The position numbers and the translations under genes are program-made. Shown piece after piece: positions 25,801-37,402 of a DNA stretch of 64,000 nt. Below the pieces are notes generated by a model. That model was not told the DNA's origin, searched no databases, and was given only the letters and a program-made list of their open reading frames with translations. Location of the stretch: positions 63,348,069 through 63,412,068 of the forward strand of contig NC_060254.1 of the NCBI RefSeq assembly GCF_921293095.1. Reading direction: 5' to 3'. This DNA comes from Ischnura elegans. Lineage: Eukaryota; Arthropoda; Insecta; Odonata; Coenagrionidae. How positions within the stretch are numbered: the first letter of the stretch is position 1; each line of letters opens with the position of its first letter.

Positions 25801-26093
25801 CATTTCATCGAGGAATCGCTTTGAATAATCACTAACTGACGCTTGGTAGCCTTTTGATAAGTGTTTGATTAATCCTTTCTTATAAATCCGAGGCCAAATG
25901 TTATGGAACACGTGGATGAAGCGATGTATTTCTACCGAGTCCAGAGGCCTGAGAGAGCGGTGAAAACATTGGGTAATTCTGGCTGAGGACGCGTGATCTG
26001 GCAACGTCGCACCCCATACTCTAGCGCCGCGGCTGTTTTGACTTTCCCCCACTCTGGCCCGCTGAATGTGCATCGCCGGCAAAGAAGACTCAC
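22857..26093. other. Non-coding or intronic stretch
   Basis: Mostly AT-rich. The only clear structure is the hairpin at 24482-24516. If the candidate exon at 26094-26232 is real, this stretch would begin with its downstream intron. No following exon was recognised. Confidence 0.4.
24482..24516. repeat. Perfect 15-bp inverted repeat
   Basis: GTTTCTAATAAAGCT (24482-24496), a 5-nt loop, then its exact reverse complement (24502-24516). No function is evident. Confidence 0.75.
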
Positions 26094-26232
26094 CTTCTTA
26101 AGGTCACGATTTCCTCTTCCCTCGTCTCGATTTGATCGTCGAAGTCTTCTTCATCATCGAAATGGGCGGCGTATTCTTGTGGCAGTCCTAGTGCACTTTC
26201 CCAGCTGTGATGCCACGTTAAATTCTTCTCTT
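26094..26232 (-). CDS. Candidate internal coding exon, product unknown
   Basis: On the minus strand a pyrimidine-rich acceptor, CCCCTTTGTGTGCAG, ends at 26233 and a near-ideal donor, AAG then GTGAGT (26088-26093), follows 139 nt later. The enclosed frame is open for 45 full codons and strongly acidic. It reads EKNLTWHHSW, then ALGLPQEYAAHF, then DDEEDFDDQ, then ETREEEIVTL. The same frame stays open upstream to about 26491 but holds no ATG, so an internal exon is more likely than a first exon. It sits in a GC/CpG-rich island beside AT-rich DNA. I do not recognise the protein, and neither the previous nor the next exon is identified. The acidic tail could precede a coiled coil. Confidence 0.4.
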
Positions 26233-26975
26233 CTGCACACAAAGGGGATATTTGTGGGCGTCTCCAGGAGACGTGGTCGAAGTCCGAACGCGTCTGAAAG
26301 GTATCCTCAGGACGTCTCAGACGTTCAGGCGTCGATGTGATCCCATAGGTAGGCCGCAATACGCGACCAAAGTATCGGAAGACACAGGACACTGCATGCA
26401 ACAATAGGACACGTGCGGTTTTGGGGTTGTGGACACGGTATGCGTGATGCGCCGATACCACAAGGGCCTTCGATATCACGATCACGGACACTGTTGTTGT
26501 GGGAGGAGGCCGTAGGAGAAGACTTGGCGCTGTTGCGGGTGGGAGATGTTGGGGGTGGGGGAGAGAGGGGTAACCTTACGGAGAATGGGGTGGGGGAGAA
26601 AAACGAGAGTTGGCGAAGTCACCTTTTCCTTTTCGTATGGGAGGGCCACGTGGTCAGCCGGGGTTCGTGCCCCCTTCGAACACACGACACGAAATAAAAG
26701 CCAATGGAGTCGAAATGATTCGCGTGCGGCAGGAACGCAGCCGTACGACCAAATGCTCTGCTCATAGGAGTTGGTGCTCGCGGAGGAGTCGCCTGTCCCT
26801 CCCCGCCCCCTCCTGCCCCCGCTCCCCCGTGAGCGAAGCGGTGAAAGGGAGTCGGAGAGCGCCTTCGACGGACTTCCCCCATACCACCATAGCGACTCTT
26901 TTCCCACTCACCCCACCCCTTTCACGCACTCTCCCTTTCCATATCACTCTCGCTCTCTCTCTATTTCTTTCTCAG
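26233..26975. other. GC/CpG-rich island, possible promoter or 5' region
   Basis: Sharply higher GC and CpG content than the flanks. It has G-runs and C-runs (for example GGGGGCGGGGAGGG on the minus strand near 26800), several overlapping open frames on both strands, and a CT-rich tract (GAGA-like on the minus strand) at 26945-26970. Open frames on all strands are expected of GC-rich DNA and do not by themselves show coding. No TATA box was seen. It could be a CpG-type promoter for a minus-strand gene that includes the 26094-26232 exon. Confidence 0.4.
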
Positions 26976-29900
26976 TCTCGTGGGCCCGAACGCAATATCA
27001 CTCATCACCTGGTGTTATTTTTACTCCCATGTCATCAAGTTCGCCCCATATTGCCCTCTATGTAAACTTACTCCCACCCATTAATACCCTCAAAATTACT
27101 CATCAATGATCTGCTAATCCATCATCGATTGAAATTGAGGAATGGATCCTGGTGTAGGATTAAAAAACAACACACTGAAGGAGTAAGAGTTTCATTATGT
27201 TCAATATGGGGAATGTTTTGTTACAAAACTGCATTTTCAACGGCACTTATTAAAATATGTAGTATTCATGATAAACTTATGATGAAGTAATGATAATTTG
27301 TCTTATAAGATTAATCCACCTTTAAAGTGCATATAGATTAATAGTAAAATACACATAAGAGCATAAGGGTATTAGTTAGTAAATAATCGTATGTTTACGA
27401 GTCTTGGATTTGTCTCCAAAGCTCTCATTGTAGGCATAGATCAGGGCTTTAAAATTCATAACTAGCTTGTGTTCAATATTTTAAAATCAAATGAATCGCT
27501 GGAGGATTCTATTGTTCCCTTCTAGCAATTGTTTCTTTTCTATCTCGTGGGCCCGTACGCAATACAACTCATCACCAGGTGTTATTTTTACTCCGATGTC
27601 ATGAAGTTCGTCCTACATATATTGCCCAATATATCAACTTACTACCATTAAGCTGTCGCGGCTATTTCCGTTTTCACTCCCAGAAAGCTCAAGCCCGATT
27701 CTAGAACGCGTTTGGAAAGAGAGAGTAATTATTTTGTTAGTAAAGAACCCTAAATGCAGTAGAAATAATAAAATTTATTTAAGAGTGAAAAAAAATGTAT
27801 ATAATCTCCAGAATAAAATTGAAAATAACTAAAAATGTGGTAAAAAACGTTTTTCATGGGATTAAACACGGTCCAGATATATTGACACCTTGAGCGTCTA
27901 AGGGTCAATACTCTCTACCTCATAAATGATCTGTCAATTCATCCTACGGTCAAATATCGAGCAATGGCTAGTGGTGTAGGGTAAAATAACACACACTAGG
28001 AGTTATAGGTTCACTATTCTCAATATGTTTAGTGTTTCTGGAGCAATGACTGCACTTTCTAGGGTGCTCATTTAAAACAGGCAATATTCATCCCGAATGT
28101 AGTAATTTTAATTCATCTAATAATTGTAATCCACCTCAAAAGTATTTATAAATCTACAGTCTATGTAAAATGATATCATAACGTCATTAGTTTATAAGTA
28201 ATGAAATGTTTACGAGAGAAGTTCTGGAATTATCTTTATTGAGTTATATCGATATTTCTCCCAGTATGTGACTTATTGCAGGCATAGATCAGGGCTTTAA
28301 TATCCACAAGTAGCCCTGAGTTCAATGTTATGAAAGCAAATGTATCGCTGGGGTATTCAATTACTCCTTTCTCGCTCTAGTTCTTTTTATGCCACGTGTG
28401 CACGAACGCAATATCACTGATCCTCTTCATCGGGTGTCACTTTTTCCCCGATTTCAACATCGGTGGTATCCGAAAACTCGATATTTTAACTTAATCCCAC
28501 CTATTAATCTCGTAAGGCTACATGAATGACGTATTAAGCCACGCAAAGCCAAAATAAAGTAACGAACGTTGGCGCAGTTGAGAACAATCACTGTAGTGAA
28601 TGTATGTACTTAATTTGACAAAATATAGGCATTTTTTTATATTAACGTCTGTTCAAAATTTATGATTCATGATAATAATAAAAACTAATGATTAATGATA
28701 GGAGAAATTCAATTTTCATTGTTATATGCAGACAACATACATGTTTACGCATTAAAGGCGGGAAATAAATATTTTGATTTACATAGACTGGACGCCCATC
28801 GAGCGAATTTCCTTATAATATCTTTGTCCAACATGGCTTCAATGTTTTTAAACCCATTGTATCATTCACTGCAATTGTAGATCTTTGTACTTTTTGTACT
28901 ACTTCGCAAGAAGAAGTGTAATATATTCAAGAGTTATTCCGCAACAGTTATTTTTACTCTCATGGCAACAAGGGTGGTGCCCGAAAACTCAACATTTCTA
29001 CTTCATTCCGCTCTTTATTCTCGTTGCCTTCAATGATGACTTGTTGATTCATCTGCGATCCAATATTTATGGGCAATAACTAGTAATTGAGCTTAAGAAG
29101 ACTATTCTGGAAGAGTTAGAGGCCGATCATCATAATTTATTTACTCTTACATTTTGATTTTACAGCTGAATAACAAAGATAACGAGCTTTAGGTGGTCTC
29201 CATGGTCATTGGACCAGAATTGTGCCACCACCAGATAACAAAAATGTATGCCAATAAAAGAAAATAATAATGCAGTAAACTATCCTTGAGTTTTTAAAGA
29301 AATAACATAAAAATAAATTTTCAATTTTTCTTGTGAGAAAAACCAGTATTTGTCAAGTTTCAACGCTATATTTGAGGATTTAATTTTTAAAATGTTAGCG
29401 GGCAGTAAATGAAATAACTTTGACTTCATGTAAAGAAAACAAAATTTATATAATGTTAACCTTGGTCTGTTTGTTACTACAATGACTCGCTCCTTAAATT
29501 ATATTTATATATATCACATCCTCTCGGCATATTGCCACTTCTGGCATAAAAAGTTTTAGGAATTTGAATAAATACAATTGCCTTATTGTTAGTGGCAACA
29601 GTTTTAGGGCCACAAACCACGGAAATGAGTGTTCATAAGAATATTTGGACAATATTATCCGACTTAATTGATATTATGTTTTATGACTGGTTTGCCTGTG
29701 CTAATCGCTACTCAGTCATTGCTGCTTTTTGTGTAGAGATTATTCACCATAAAATAAAATGATTTTATATAATTACTTTAGCATTAAATATGATTATAAT
29801 ATGTTGGTTTTATTGATTGATAAATTTTGGTTAGTTTTAATGGTTAATCAATGCTAGAGCAGTTCTGGAATTATCTTCCGTGATTGAAAAGGATTTTATT

Positions 29901-30900
29901 CCCACCAAGTGCCACTCACGGTAGTGGCTAATGTTTTATTTCTGAAAATAAAATGGGATTAATGTTTCAAAATTCATTGTACGATGAAGGTGTTTTGTTA
30001 ATCTTTTCTCGCTCATGTTTTTGTATCTCGTGGATTTCTGCAGAATATATTTCATCCGCATCATCAGGTGTTATTTTTACCCTGATGTCAACAAGTGTGC
30101 AATTCTATTTTTTCTACTTCTCCCGATTTTTAATCTCGCAACACCTCTTGAATGACGTTTTAATTCGCAAAAAGTCTGATATTGAGTCATGAAAATTGGT
30201 TTAAATGGAACAAAAAACCATTGTGTTGGAATTTAGGGCTTTCTATATGATAAATATGCATTTTTTATCGATCATAACCACTGAAACTTCAAGGCCGCTT
30301 TTGAAAATTTATCTCTCATGTCAAAAAATGAATAGCACTATAAAAGGAAAATTCATTTTTTTAACCATCAATTGATACATAAAATGCATGCTTTCACATT
30401 TAGTTCAGAAAATAGCTCTATCGAATCACATGGCTTGTACTCCCTCCAATCGGCTATTATTGTAAGCGCAGAACTTATAGTATATTTATTTTTATACATT
30501 TTATTTTTGCGTCTAACATATCTTAAATATTCAAAAGCCAACATTGCATCACGGGATATTATATTTATTCTCAAATTTTCAACCACGTGTGCCAGAGTAT
30601 TTATGATGTTGGTTTTACACCGGTGTCAACAAGCATCACCACCGGAAAGTCGTTATTTTGCCTTACTCCTGCGTATTAATCTCGCGAACTCCATGAATGG
30701 CTTACCAATCCAAATAAAGTCCTAAATATTGCGATGAACATGGGCGTGGCTTAAAAAAATCACTTAGAAGGCGTGAGAGGTTTATTATGATCAATATTAA
30801 GCCTTTTTTGTCTCTTTCGGGGATAATAATTCAAAAATATTTAATATGTGATAATAATAAGCAATAGTATGCAAATCACCTGAGCGCTACTGTAACTGTG
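26976..30900. repeat. Degenerate tandem array, period ~560 bp, unidentified
   Basis: A core motif related to GGTGTTATTTTTACTCC, followed by ATGTCA.CAAG, recurs at about 27011, 27579, 28432, 28944, 30066 and 30607. The intervals are 568, 853, 512, 1122 (about twice 561) and 541. Around the core other blocks recur in the same order: CGTGGGCCCGAACGCAATA (26980, 27548; degenerate at 28396), TTAATCTCG with CATGAATGACG further on, TTCATTATGTTCAATAT (27191; related at 28010 and 30778), and CATAGATCAGGGCTTTAA (27437, 28279). AGTTCTGGAATTATCTT occurs at 28221 and, related, at 29859. The 853-bp interval contains about 290 bp of extra DNA. Short frames in several units do not share a conserved reading. 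I see no transposon ends and do not recognise the unit. Confidence 0.7.
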
Positions 30901-31617
30901 AAATAAAATTAAATAATTTGTGTGAATCAGCTTTTGATAGCTATCGTTTTGAGGTCAGTGATTGGTTAAATATTATATTTGTCATTGGTAATCCCATACT
31001 TAATGCATATAGCATGCCAAACTGTTTGATATATACAGCGCTACAAGATTTTTGGAATAATACTTATTTTGACAAGCATACCAGTTAGCCATTCATAACT
31101 TCTGGGGATGAATTACGAAGGATGAATTGTTGATGGAGGCTAAAATATGGAAGGACGTGAAAATTTTATGGTCAATCAAATTATATAAACATTAATTATT
31201 AGGCATTTTATTTTGACCGTAATTTTTTTCTTCCTGAAAAACAAAAAGGAAACGCAATTATTCATATGAAAACGATTATTTTTTACAGAAATATGCCATT
31301 ATAATTCTAATAAGTGTTAGCAAATGATATGAAATTGAACTTCAATCGATCTGGTAACATGCTAAAGACACTGTTTAGTGTTTATATATCATCCAATGAC
31401 GTTTATGAAGTCTTCGCGCAAAACGTGGCGATCGTGAAAGAAATTCATTTCGTTATCGGGCAGCTGTCTCTTTGTTGAATGGGTGGGAATCGTAAGAAAT
31501 AATCGACGGGTAGTGAAAGAAAATGAGAGCGCATTCCGTCGGATGGATTACCCTAAAGTATAATTTAAAATGTAATGGGTTTAAAATGTTACACTAAGTA
31601 AAATACGCTATGCTCAC
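30901..31617. other. Non-coding stretch
   Basis: AT-rich, with nothing recognised. Confidence 0.4.
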
Positions 31618-31825
31618 CTTGCTGTTCACCGGTAGTGGTTTGTAGGATGCCTAACCCTAAAAAATTGTTCCGAGTCCCGGACTGTCTTTCTTCAATAACT
31701 ATGGAAACACAATGACCATATCTATACCCTTGTCTAAGAGATAATGGAATTACATTTCCCTGCAGGGAGTAATTAATTGGCCACTCTGGCGGAGTAGTCA
31801 ATTTTATCTCCACAGAAGTCATATC
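31618..31825 (-). CDS. Candidate coding exon, product unknown
   Basis: On the minus strand, GGCAGTCACAG (acceptor-like) is followed by a frame open for 68 codons from an ATG at 31822. It ends at a strong donor, CAAG then GTGAGC (31612-31617). The reading includes MTSVEIKLTTPPEWPINY, SLRQGYRYGHC and SGTRNNFLGLG. Composition is more protein-like than its neighbours. I do not recognise a domain. It could be a first exon (ATG used), an internal exon, or a transposon fragment. There is no neighbouring exon or promoter to support it. Confidence 0.3.
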
Positions 31826-33156
31826 CTGTGACTGCCGTCGGGCTTCTCAATAATTTCCTAAGCATTCGGGGCGTTCTTAGGCATCTGTATTTGATGCCTA
31901 AGAACTCCTTTGCTTTTAAAATCACACCAAATCTCGCATCTCCTAATTCCATCGGAATTTTATACGCATCGGTGATCCAGTTTGGAGGTAACGACTGTCA
32001 GTATCCTGGCATTATTTTAAATCTCCTTATTTTAATATTATTGCTTATGAATATGGTAAACTTTCCCTTCCACACCCAATTTTGCGCTGAAATTAAATGC
32101 CATTGGTGTCACTTGATTTAGCTTTCCTTGTTCAAGCAGTCTGCGAGTTGTCTCCCTCCTAATGAAAGCGAGTTGTAAGCACATGTGGAGACCCACTTGC
32201 AGCACGATTCTTAGGAAATGCGTTACTTCGTAGTCCTGAGAGATATATTTTGAACTGCCTCATGGAATTTTTGTTTTTGCGCAACGGCTTCAATGGGATG
32301 AGCGTCTCGGATGTAGAAACTGCAGATTTGTAAATTCCCGATGATTCCCTCTTGGCTTGTCTATATATACTCAGCAAATTTAAGAGTAGAAGTCTTCGCG
32401 AGTGAAATATGTTTGAGAGAAAATACGCATAGGGGAAGCAACTCTCCTCTTAGAGTATTTCATGTCAATGCTGGGTGAATAAAGAATAGGAGCTGGTAGA
32501 CCAGCTAGTTTTGGTTTCTTTAAAATGGACTAGACTTTAAAAGACTAATTAGTTTCTATCAGACTTTATTTTTTTGGTTGGTTGTCTTAATGATCTGATA
32601 AAGTATACTATTTATATATATTTCGTATTATTTAACTACCGTATCAATTGTATGACTTGCTATTTTACAGGAACTTTTAATTTTACTGAAACTTTTAGAA
32701 TGATTAATTGTTTTTGCTGATGAGAGTTAAGTAATCAATTGACGACTTCACGAGCAAATTAAACGCTAATAAGGATAATTATTTCAGAATACCTCTGCAT
32801 GAATGCTATACTTGGTGTCATGAGTATCTTGAGTGCTGGCATGTTTAAGGATAAATTAGAGTTGTTCTCATCATGATCAGAAAGAGAGGACAGTACAGAG
32901 CCAAAATCTTTATCAAGATTGATAATTCTCAATTTTTCGGGTTGCACCGCGTTCAGCTTGCCACAGATAACAGTTTCGTCTGATTCGTTGCCTATAGTGG
33001 GCAGATAGACAAAAAGGACTATATTAGACAAGAAAGAAACGATGAGCAGCACTTCCGACGTGAATACGCCTGGAGGATCACTGGCGATGATGTTATCTTC
33101 AGTAAAGCTGGACACAGTGCAACCCGAACTTAATGAATTTCCGCGGTAAGCTGATG
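31826..33156. other. Stretch with weak open frames
   Basis: A plus-strand frame at 31828-32121 (97 codons) and a minus-strand frame at 32759-33115 stand out only by length. The latter opens with GTG rather than ATG. It reads FTEDNIIASDPPGVFTSE near its start and NLDKDFGSVLSSLSDHDEN later. It could be a decayed transposon or exon remnant. Neither has splice or start support strong enough for a gene call. Confidence 0.3.
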
Positions 33157-33452
33157 GTATGGTATTTGAAGGAGGCGACTGACAGCTTAGATAATTTGCG
33201 CCATGAGGGAAGGGTAGGCATGGAAGGGTGGAGCGAAATCCAGCGTCGGCATTAGCCTAATATTAACGAAAGGCGCCAAGGGGACCATGGCTTAACGTCC
33301 AATCTGACGGACGGAGTGTTCTGCTTGAAATGTCCTCCAGACATCATTCAAGCAGGGATCGGGCAGTCTGAAAATTCTCTGACACCGCCGGAACTTAAAC
33401 CTGAGCCCAGCGGGTGGGAAGCCAACACTCTAGCCACCACACCAATCCGATC
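33157..33452 (-). mobile_element. tRNA-derived SINE, family 2, copy 2
   Basis: Matches the copy at 22559-22856 along its full length in the same orientation, with scattered substitutions. The tRNA-like head is at the high-coordinate end (GGTGTGGTGGCTAGAGTGTT). The B-box here has decayed to GGTTTAAGTTCC. Confidence 0.8.
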
Positions 33453-33515
33453 CGAAGTAATCTGAGAAGCAACATTGTCAAAAATGTTTCTTTCAAATTC
33501 CAATTCCATTCAATA

Positions 33516-34178
33516 GGGTAGTTTCCTTCATTAAATAAAACGAAATGCATTGATTGCGATTCCTTACCCACCATTAGAGTAATCATAATATACAAATTAT
33601 TTGGTTTTAGAAATTCCAGTTTAGACGAATGGCCACAGTCAATTTTAACCTCATTTGGAAAAGTCTAGATTGGCGCCCATGCGATTCCACTCCACGTGAC
33701 GTCACAGGGGCCTAGTTTCTATACGAGTAAATAAATAGGAGTCTTACCTTGTCTGAGATTACTAATGCATACATGAGGCACAGAGCTCAGGGAAAAATCT
33801 CTTAATAATTACACATTAAAAATACCTAAGTTCGGAAAGTTTCCTTCGTTTGATAGGGGAATAATAATCCTTATTTTAGCAAAGCGCTACCTGCTAGCAG
33901 GGTACTCTGCTACCTGCTAGCATCCTGCGTCGTATCAGCGCTCAAGCCTCGCCCCAAGGTCACCTCACACGCCGACAGCTGGAACCAGAAATACGTCACA
34001 CGGACTTTACCCATCATTCCTACTTAACCGGCGCGTTTTTGCGCGCTTGAAATTTTTCACTTTTCGTTTAATCGCGAAAAATAGATATCGTCATTCGAAA
34101 ATCTAAGAGTGTGAAATGCGTACTCCAGGAGTAATAATCTTTCGATTTAGACAATAAAAAAATAATAGGAAACCACCC
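33516..34178. mobile_element. MITE, 663 bp, GGGTGGTTTCC ends, TA flanks
   Basis: The left end, GGGTAGTTTCCTTCATTAAA, and the complement of the right end, GGGTGGTTTCCTATTATTTT, form imperfect terminal inverted repeats. TA lies just outside each (33514-33515 and 34179-34180), as for Tc1/mariner-type insertions. There is no transposase. An inverted, end-truncated second copy lies at 42282-42933. Internally it carries GCTACCTGCTAGCA twice. Confidence 0.75.
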
Positions 34179-35577
34179 TACTGGTCATCTGTAAATAATT
34201 CTTTGTCGTTCCTGTGGAGGCCATAGTGCTAAAAATATGCTTGGGGTGACCCAACATGATTTGTTCTTTTGGAGAGGCTTTGCTTATACAAATATATACG
34301 GCTGTGTGTGCTAAAAGGTCTATTGTGCCAATGAAGCGTGCTTTCGCTGACTGGAAGTAAGGAGACGGAAGACCTTGACTCTCTCGGATCGCCTCGTAAT
34401 ACGAATTCCTCTATCGCATGCCTCTTTTCGTTGCCAGAATGTTTCGACGCGTGCTGTGTGCCATTTATTAGCAGGAACTGTTGCCTAAAGAAATGTCACA
34501 ACTGCGTGCTGTGATACCGTTATAATTGGATGCCTATGCACATTATATGTACGCAGATGTAATTGAATTTATATTAAAAGTGTATTTTTAAGAATTCTAA
34601 GTATAACTTATACATAAGATTTATGTTATAAGGAGCTGGTTGAGGAAATTTAATGGGATTCTTATAGAAAGGCGGAAACTTTTTAACCCAGTTCTCGTGA
34701 AATAACTTGGGAATTAGATTTCGAAATGAATCATTAGTCGTGGGGTGGTAGAAATTCAAGATAGAGGAAAGAGGTGTTTTACAGTTAATGGTGTCGTTGA
34801 ATGAGGTACTAAGTGTGTGAACGTGTGGATAGTTGAGAACTTATTTTTTATCTCTCTGGTATACTTGCGGTCATCCAGTTTAAACATCCTATCTCTTGCT
34901 GAGCTATTTCAGAGAGCTTTGTCAATAAAATTATAGTGAGCTGACGATTGACACTTAATGATTGTGGTGGTCATACAATGGTTTTATTTGTTGCTGAGGT
35001 TATATCGCCTGGAGGATTGCCTTTTCATTCTGAAACACAGGCGTTGAAATCTCCAGTCAAGGAAAAAAATAAATTTTGATTGTCAACGGGAAACGTGAAT
35101 CAATTTTCGCCCTCCAGTTTTGTTGGTTTTATCATTAAGAAATGACAAAAAGTGTTTTTAATTCGTTGGTAGTGATTCTCATGGTCATACACATGGAGTG
35201 GCACTGATAGGAATCGCCTAAAGTAATTAAATTAAATCTAGCATCTTCGAGAAAATAATTGAGTTATTTTACATTTTACGCGCATAAAATTAATTTTTAA
35301 CTATAAAATGACTGCTGCTTTTTATTAAAGGTTGTAATTGGTGCATATTTATTTCTACATTTTCCAAAGAATCGATATTTCGGCCCGTGGAACTTTTATG
35401 CTGAGAAGCAAAGGCCGATATATCGGCCCGCAGCAATAAGAGGGTTAAGAATACTTTTATTTGAATAAGAAAAGGATAAAAATAACTTTCTCAGAAGGAA
35501 CCTGCATTGTGGTCGATGAGAAATATCTGTGAAAGTAGGGTAAGAATAACACTTGAATGTGAAGACACCAGTGAGGA
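34179..35577. other. Non-coding stretch
   Basis: AT-rich. A small inverted pair, GATATTTCGGCCCG and GCCGATATATCGGCCCG, lies at about 35371-35428. No gene is supported. Confidence 0.4.
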
Positions 35578-36110
35578 TTACCAGATCTTCATTACGATGA
35601 CAACAAACGAAACCTTACGTCTGACATGAGGGTGCGAACGATAAAAAAAACTAGGTCTTTGCGTGGTGGGAAGAATGAGCAATAGTCCGAATCGTCCTCC
35701 GCCGTGACTGAGTAGCTCCACAGCCAGTGCGTTCGCCGCGATAATATTCCCTTTCAAGGCAGATGGCGGCTGGTATTGCACAAGATGAGACGAGACAGGT
35801 TTTGTTTGGAGTCGGGCACGGCTTGGGAAGGAGTGGACGGTGGTATGGGAAGGCCAGGAGTGTGGGAAGAGCCGAAAGAGAAATCTGTAGGCCAAGTGCC
35901 ACTCGCGGTTGCGTAATCGGCCGGCGTGGTGGCGTTCCAATCGGTTTCACTTTCTTCCACGTACTCATGCTTTCGCTCTCTGCCTTGCTCATGCATTGCC
36001 TATTCCGTCCCCTCGGAGTTCTTCGCCGGCTGCCTGATTGAGGCGGGCGACCTACTGCACGCTGCTGCTCTTGCCCACCGGTCTTTAAGTACCGAGACCC
36101 CATTTCGTTA
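35578..36110. other. GC-rich island with overlapping open frames, possible 5' exon or promoter
   Basis: An isolated GC/CpG-rich block in AT-rich DNA. Minus-strand frames starting with ATG at 36103 (150 codons) and 35996 (80 codons), and a plus-strand frame with ATG at 35763 (92 codons), overlap. The 80-codon minus frame has the most protein-like composition, including ESETDWNATTPADYATASG with a possible N-glycosylation site (NAT). I recognise no domain. GC-rich DNA lacks stop codons by chance, so this is reported as a candidate promoter or first exon only. Confidence 0.35.
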
Positions 36111-36161
36111 AATTGCTGGAATTCATATCGCTCGTCGTGTATCTACTGCCCCGCGTATCTC

Positions 36162-36538
36162 TTCCGCAAGTTTTTCTTTCACCCACGGTGGAATGTTTGC
36201 AAATGGGTCGATGATTTGCTTCTGCACCGTTCTAGATAATGACGTTTGTTCGTGAGTAGCGTTTCTCAAACTTCTTCGAGAGATCCCTCCTCGGTTTCTG
36301 TAAACCTATCGAAAACAGTATTTGAAGGTAGAATGTTTAAGTAAACGAGGGAGAGGATGAAAGAGAATGGGATTTTAATAAGAATGAAAGTGAATTGGCC
36401 TTATGATGATTTTAAGAGGGAAGTCAATGACGGGAAGTATTCATGGAATAATTAAGAAGTATTCTGACAATCCCCCCTGACTGCTAGAATTCTTCTTAAA
36501 CACTCCATGAAAACCTAACTTAATCGGTTGAATCCTTT
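36162..36538 (-). repeat. 0.37-kb repeat with an exon-like frame, copy 1
   Basis: Highly similar to 38669-39042 in the same orientation, starting TTCCGCAAGTTTTTCTTTC and ending near ACTCCATGAAAACCTA. On the minus strand the first 130 bp reads as an open segment (SRRSLRNATHEQTSLSRTVQ, then ANIPPWVKEKLAE). In this copy it is preceded by an acceptor-like GATAGGTTTACAG. It may be a captured exon or part of a transposase. I do not recognise it. Confidence 0.65.
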
Positions 36539-36989
36539 GATATTTATATTAATAGAAAAAACTCTTCCCCACCCGCAATCCTTAAAATCCGGGATGAAGT
36601 TCCAGATCTATACTATCCCCTCACAGGAACATGTATATGGAGGGTTCTATTTGGGATGAAGAACTCCCTCCCCGAAATTTGCTCAGTTTTACCAAAAGTA
36701 ATTACTAAAGATAAAGTTAATTAGCGTAGGGACGTATTGATAACAAGGTTTTTGGTTAATTAATGCATATTTCAACAATTTTATTGATGAGTGGTCTATT
36801 TAAAAGCAATGGTCATCTTGTATTAGGTACCTCCCTTCCCCGAAATACATATCGTATGTCCCCCACACCCTTTCGAATTATGAATTGACGCCCCCCTTTT
36901 GCAGTGTAGCAAAGACCTACGATGCATTACAGGTAGAGGTGGTGGTGCCCTCTTAGAGAACCACTCTGCCGGAGGAATTGGTGTATAGT
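36539..36989. other. Non-coding stretch
   Basis: No supported feature. Somewhat C-rich around 36830-36960. Confidence 0.4.
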
Positions 36990-37402
36990 CAGGGCTGGGC
37001 AGTATTTCAAGTAAAAGTATTCTAAAATACACGTGTAATTTTTGCCTGGTTTTTCAAATACACGATCTGAATGTATCTTGTATATTGTTTTTCAAATACC
37101 GATTTTGTCATTTTCCCTTGATAAAGTAATAAAATACATTTCTAAAATAGCTCTGATGACACTTCTGTAACATCATATTTCACAGATTACTTTTCGATAG
37201 AATAGTTTTCTTCATGTTTGCAACTATCCATATCGTACCAAGGCAAGTTATATATTTTTTTAACTTAACTCAATTTCCACAAAAATTTATTTTGTATTTT
37301 GAAAGGTATTTCGTATACTATTTTTTATTTTGAATTTAGAATACATTTGGAGCAGCTTTTTTTATTTCAAATACTTATCGGCCTGTATTTTGCCCAGCCC
37401 TG
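36990..37402. mobile_element. hAT-type MITE, 413 bp, with 8-bp target duplication
   Basis: Ends CAGGGCTGGGCAGTATTT and, complemented from the right, CAGGGCTGGGCAAAATA. The flanks TGTATAGT (36982-36989) and GGTATAGT (37403-37410) match at 7 of 8 positions, as expected for hAT insertion. The interior is AT-rich with repeated AAATAC-like words and no coding capacity. Confidence 0.85.

Noticed and set aside
25741-26082. 113-codon minus-strand frame next to the candidate exon
   Set aside because: It lies directly after the strong donor and so would be intronic; no domain or acceptor is evident.
26482-27109. Several frames of 60-151 codons on both strands in the GC-rich island
   Set aside because: They overlap each other in GC-rich DNA where stop codons are rare, and have low-complexity translations and no splice support.
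32759-33115. 118-codon minus-strand frame
   Set aside because: It begins with GTG and no ATG lies near its start; there is no donor or recognisable domain. It is kept only as a note within its interval.
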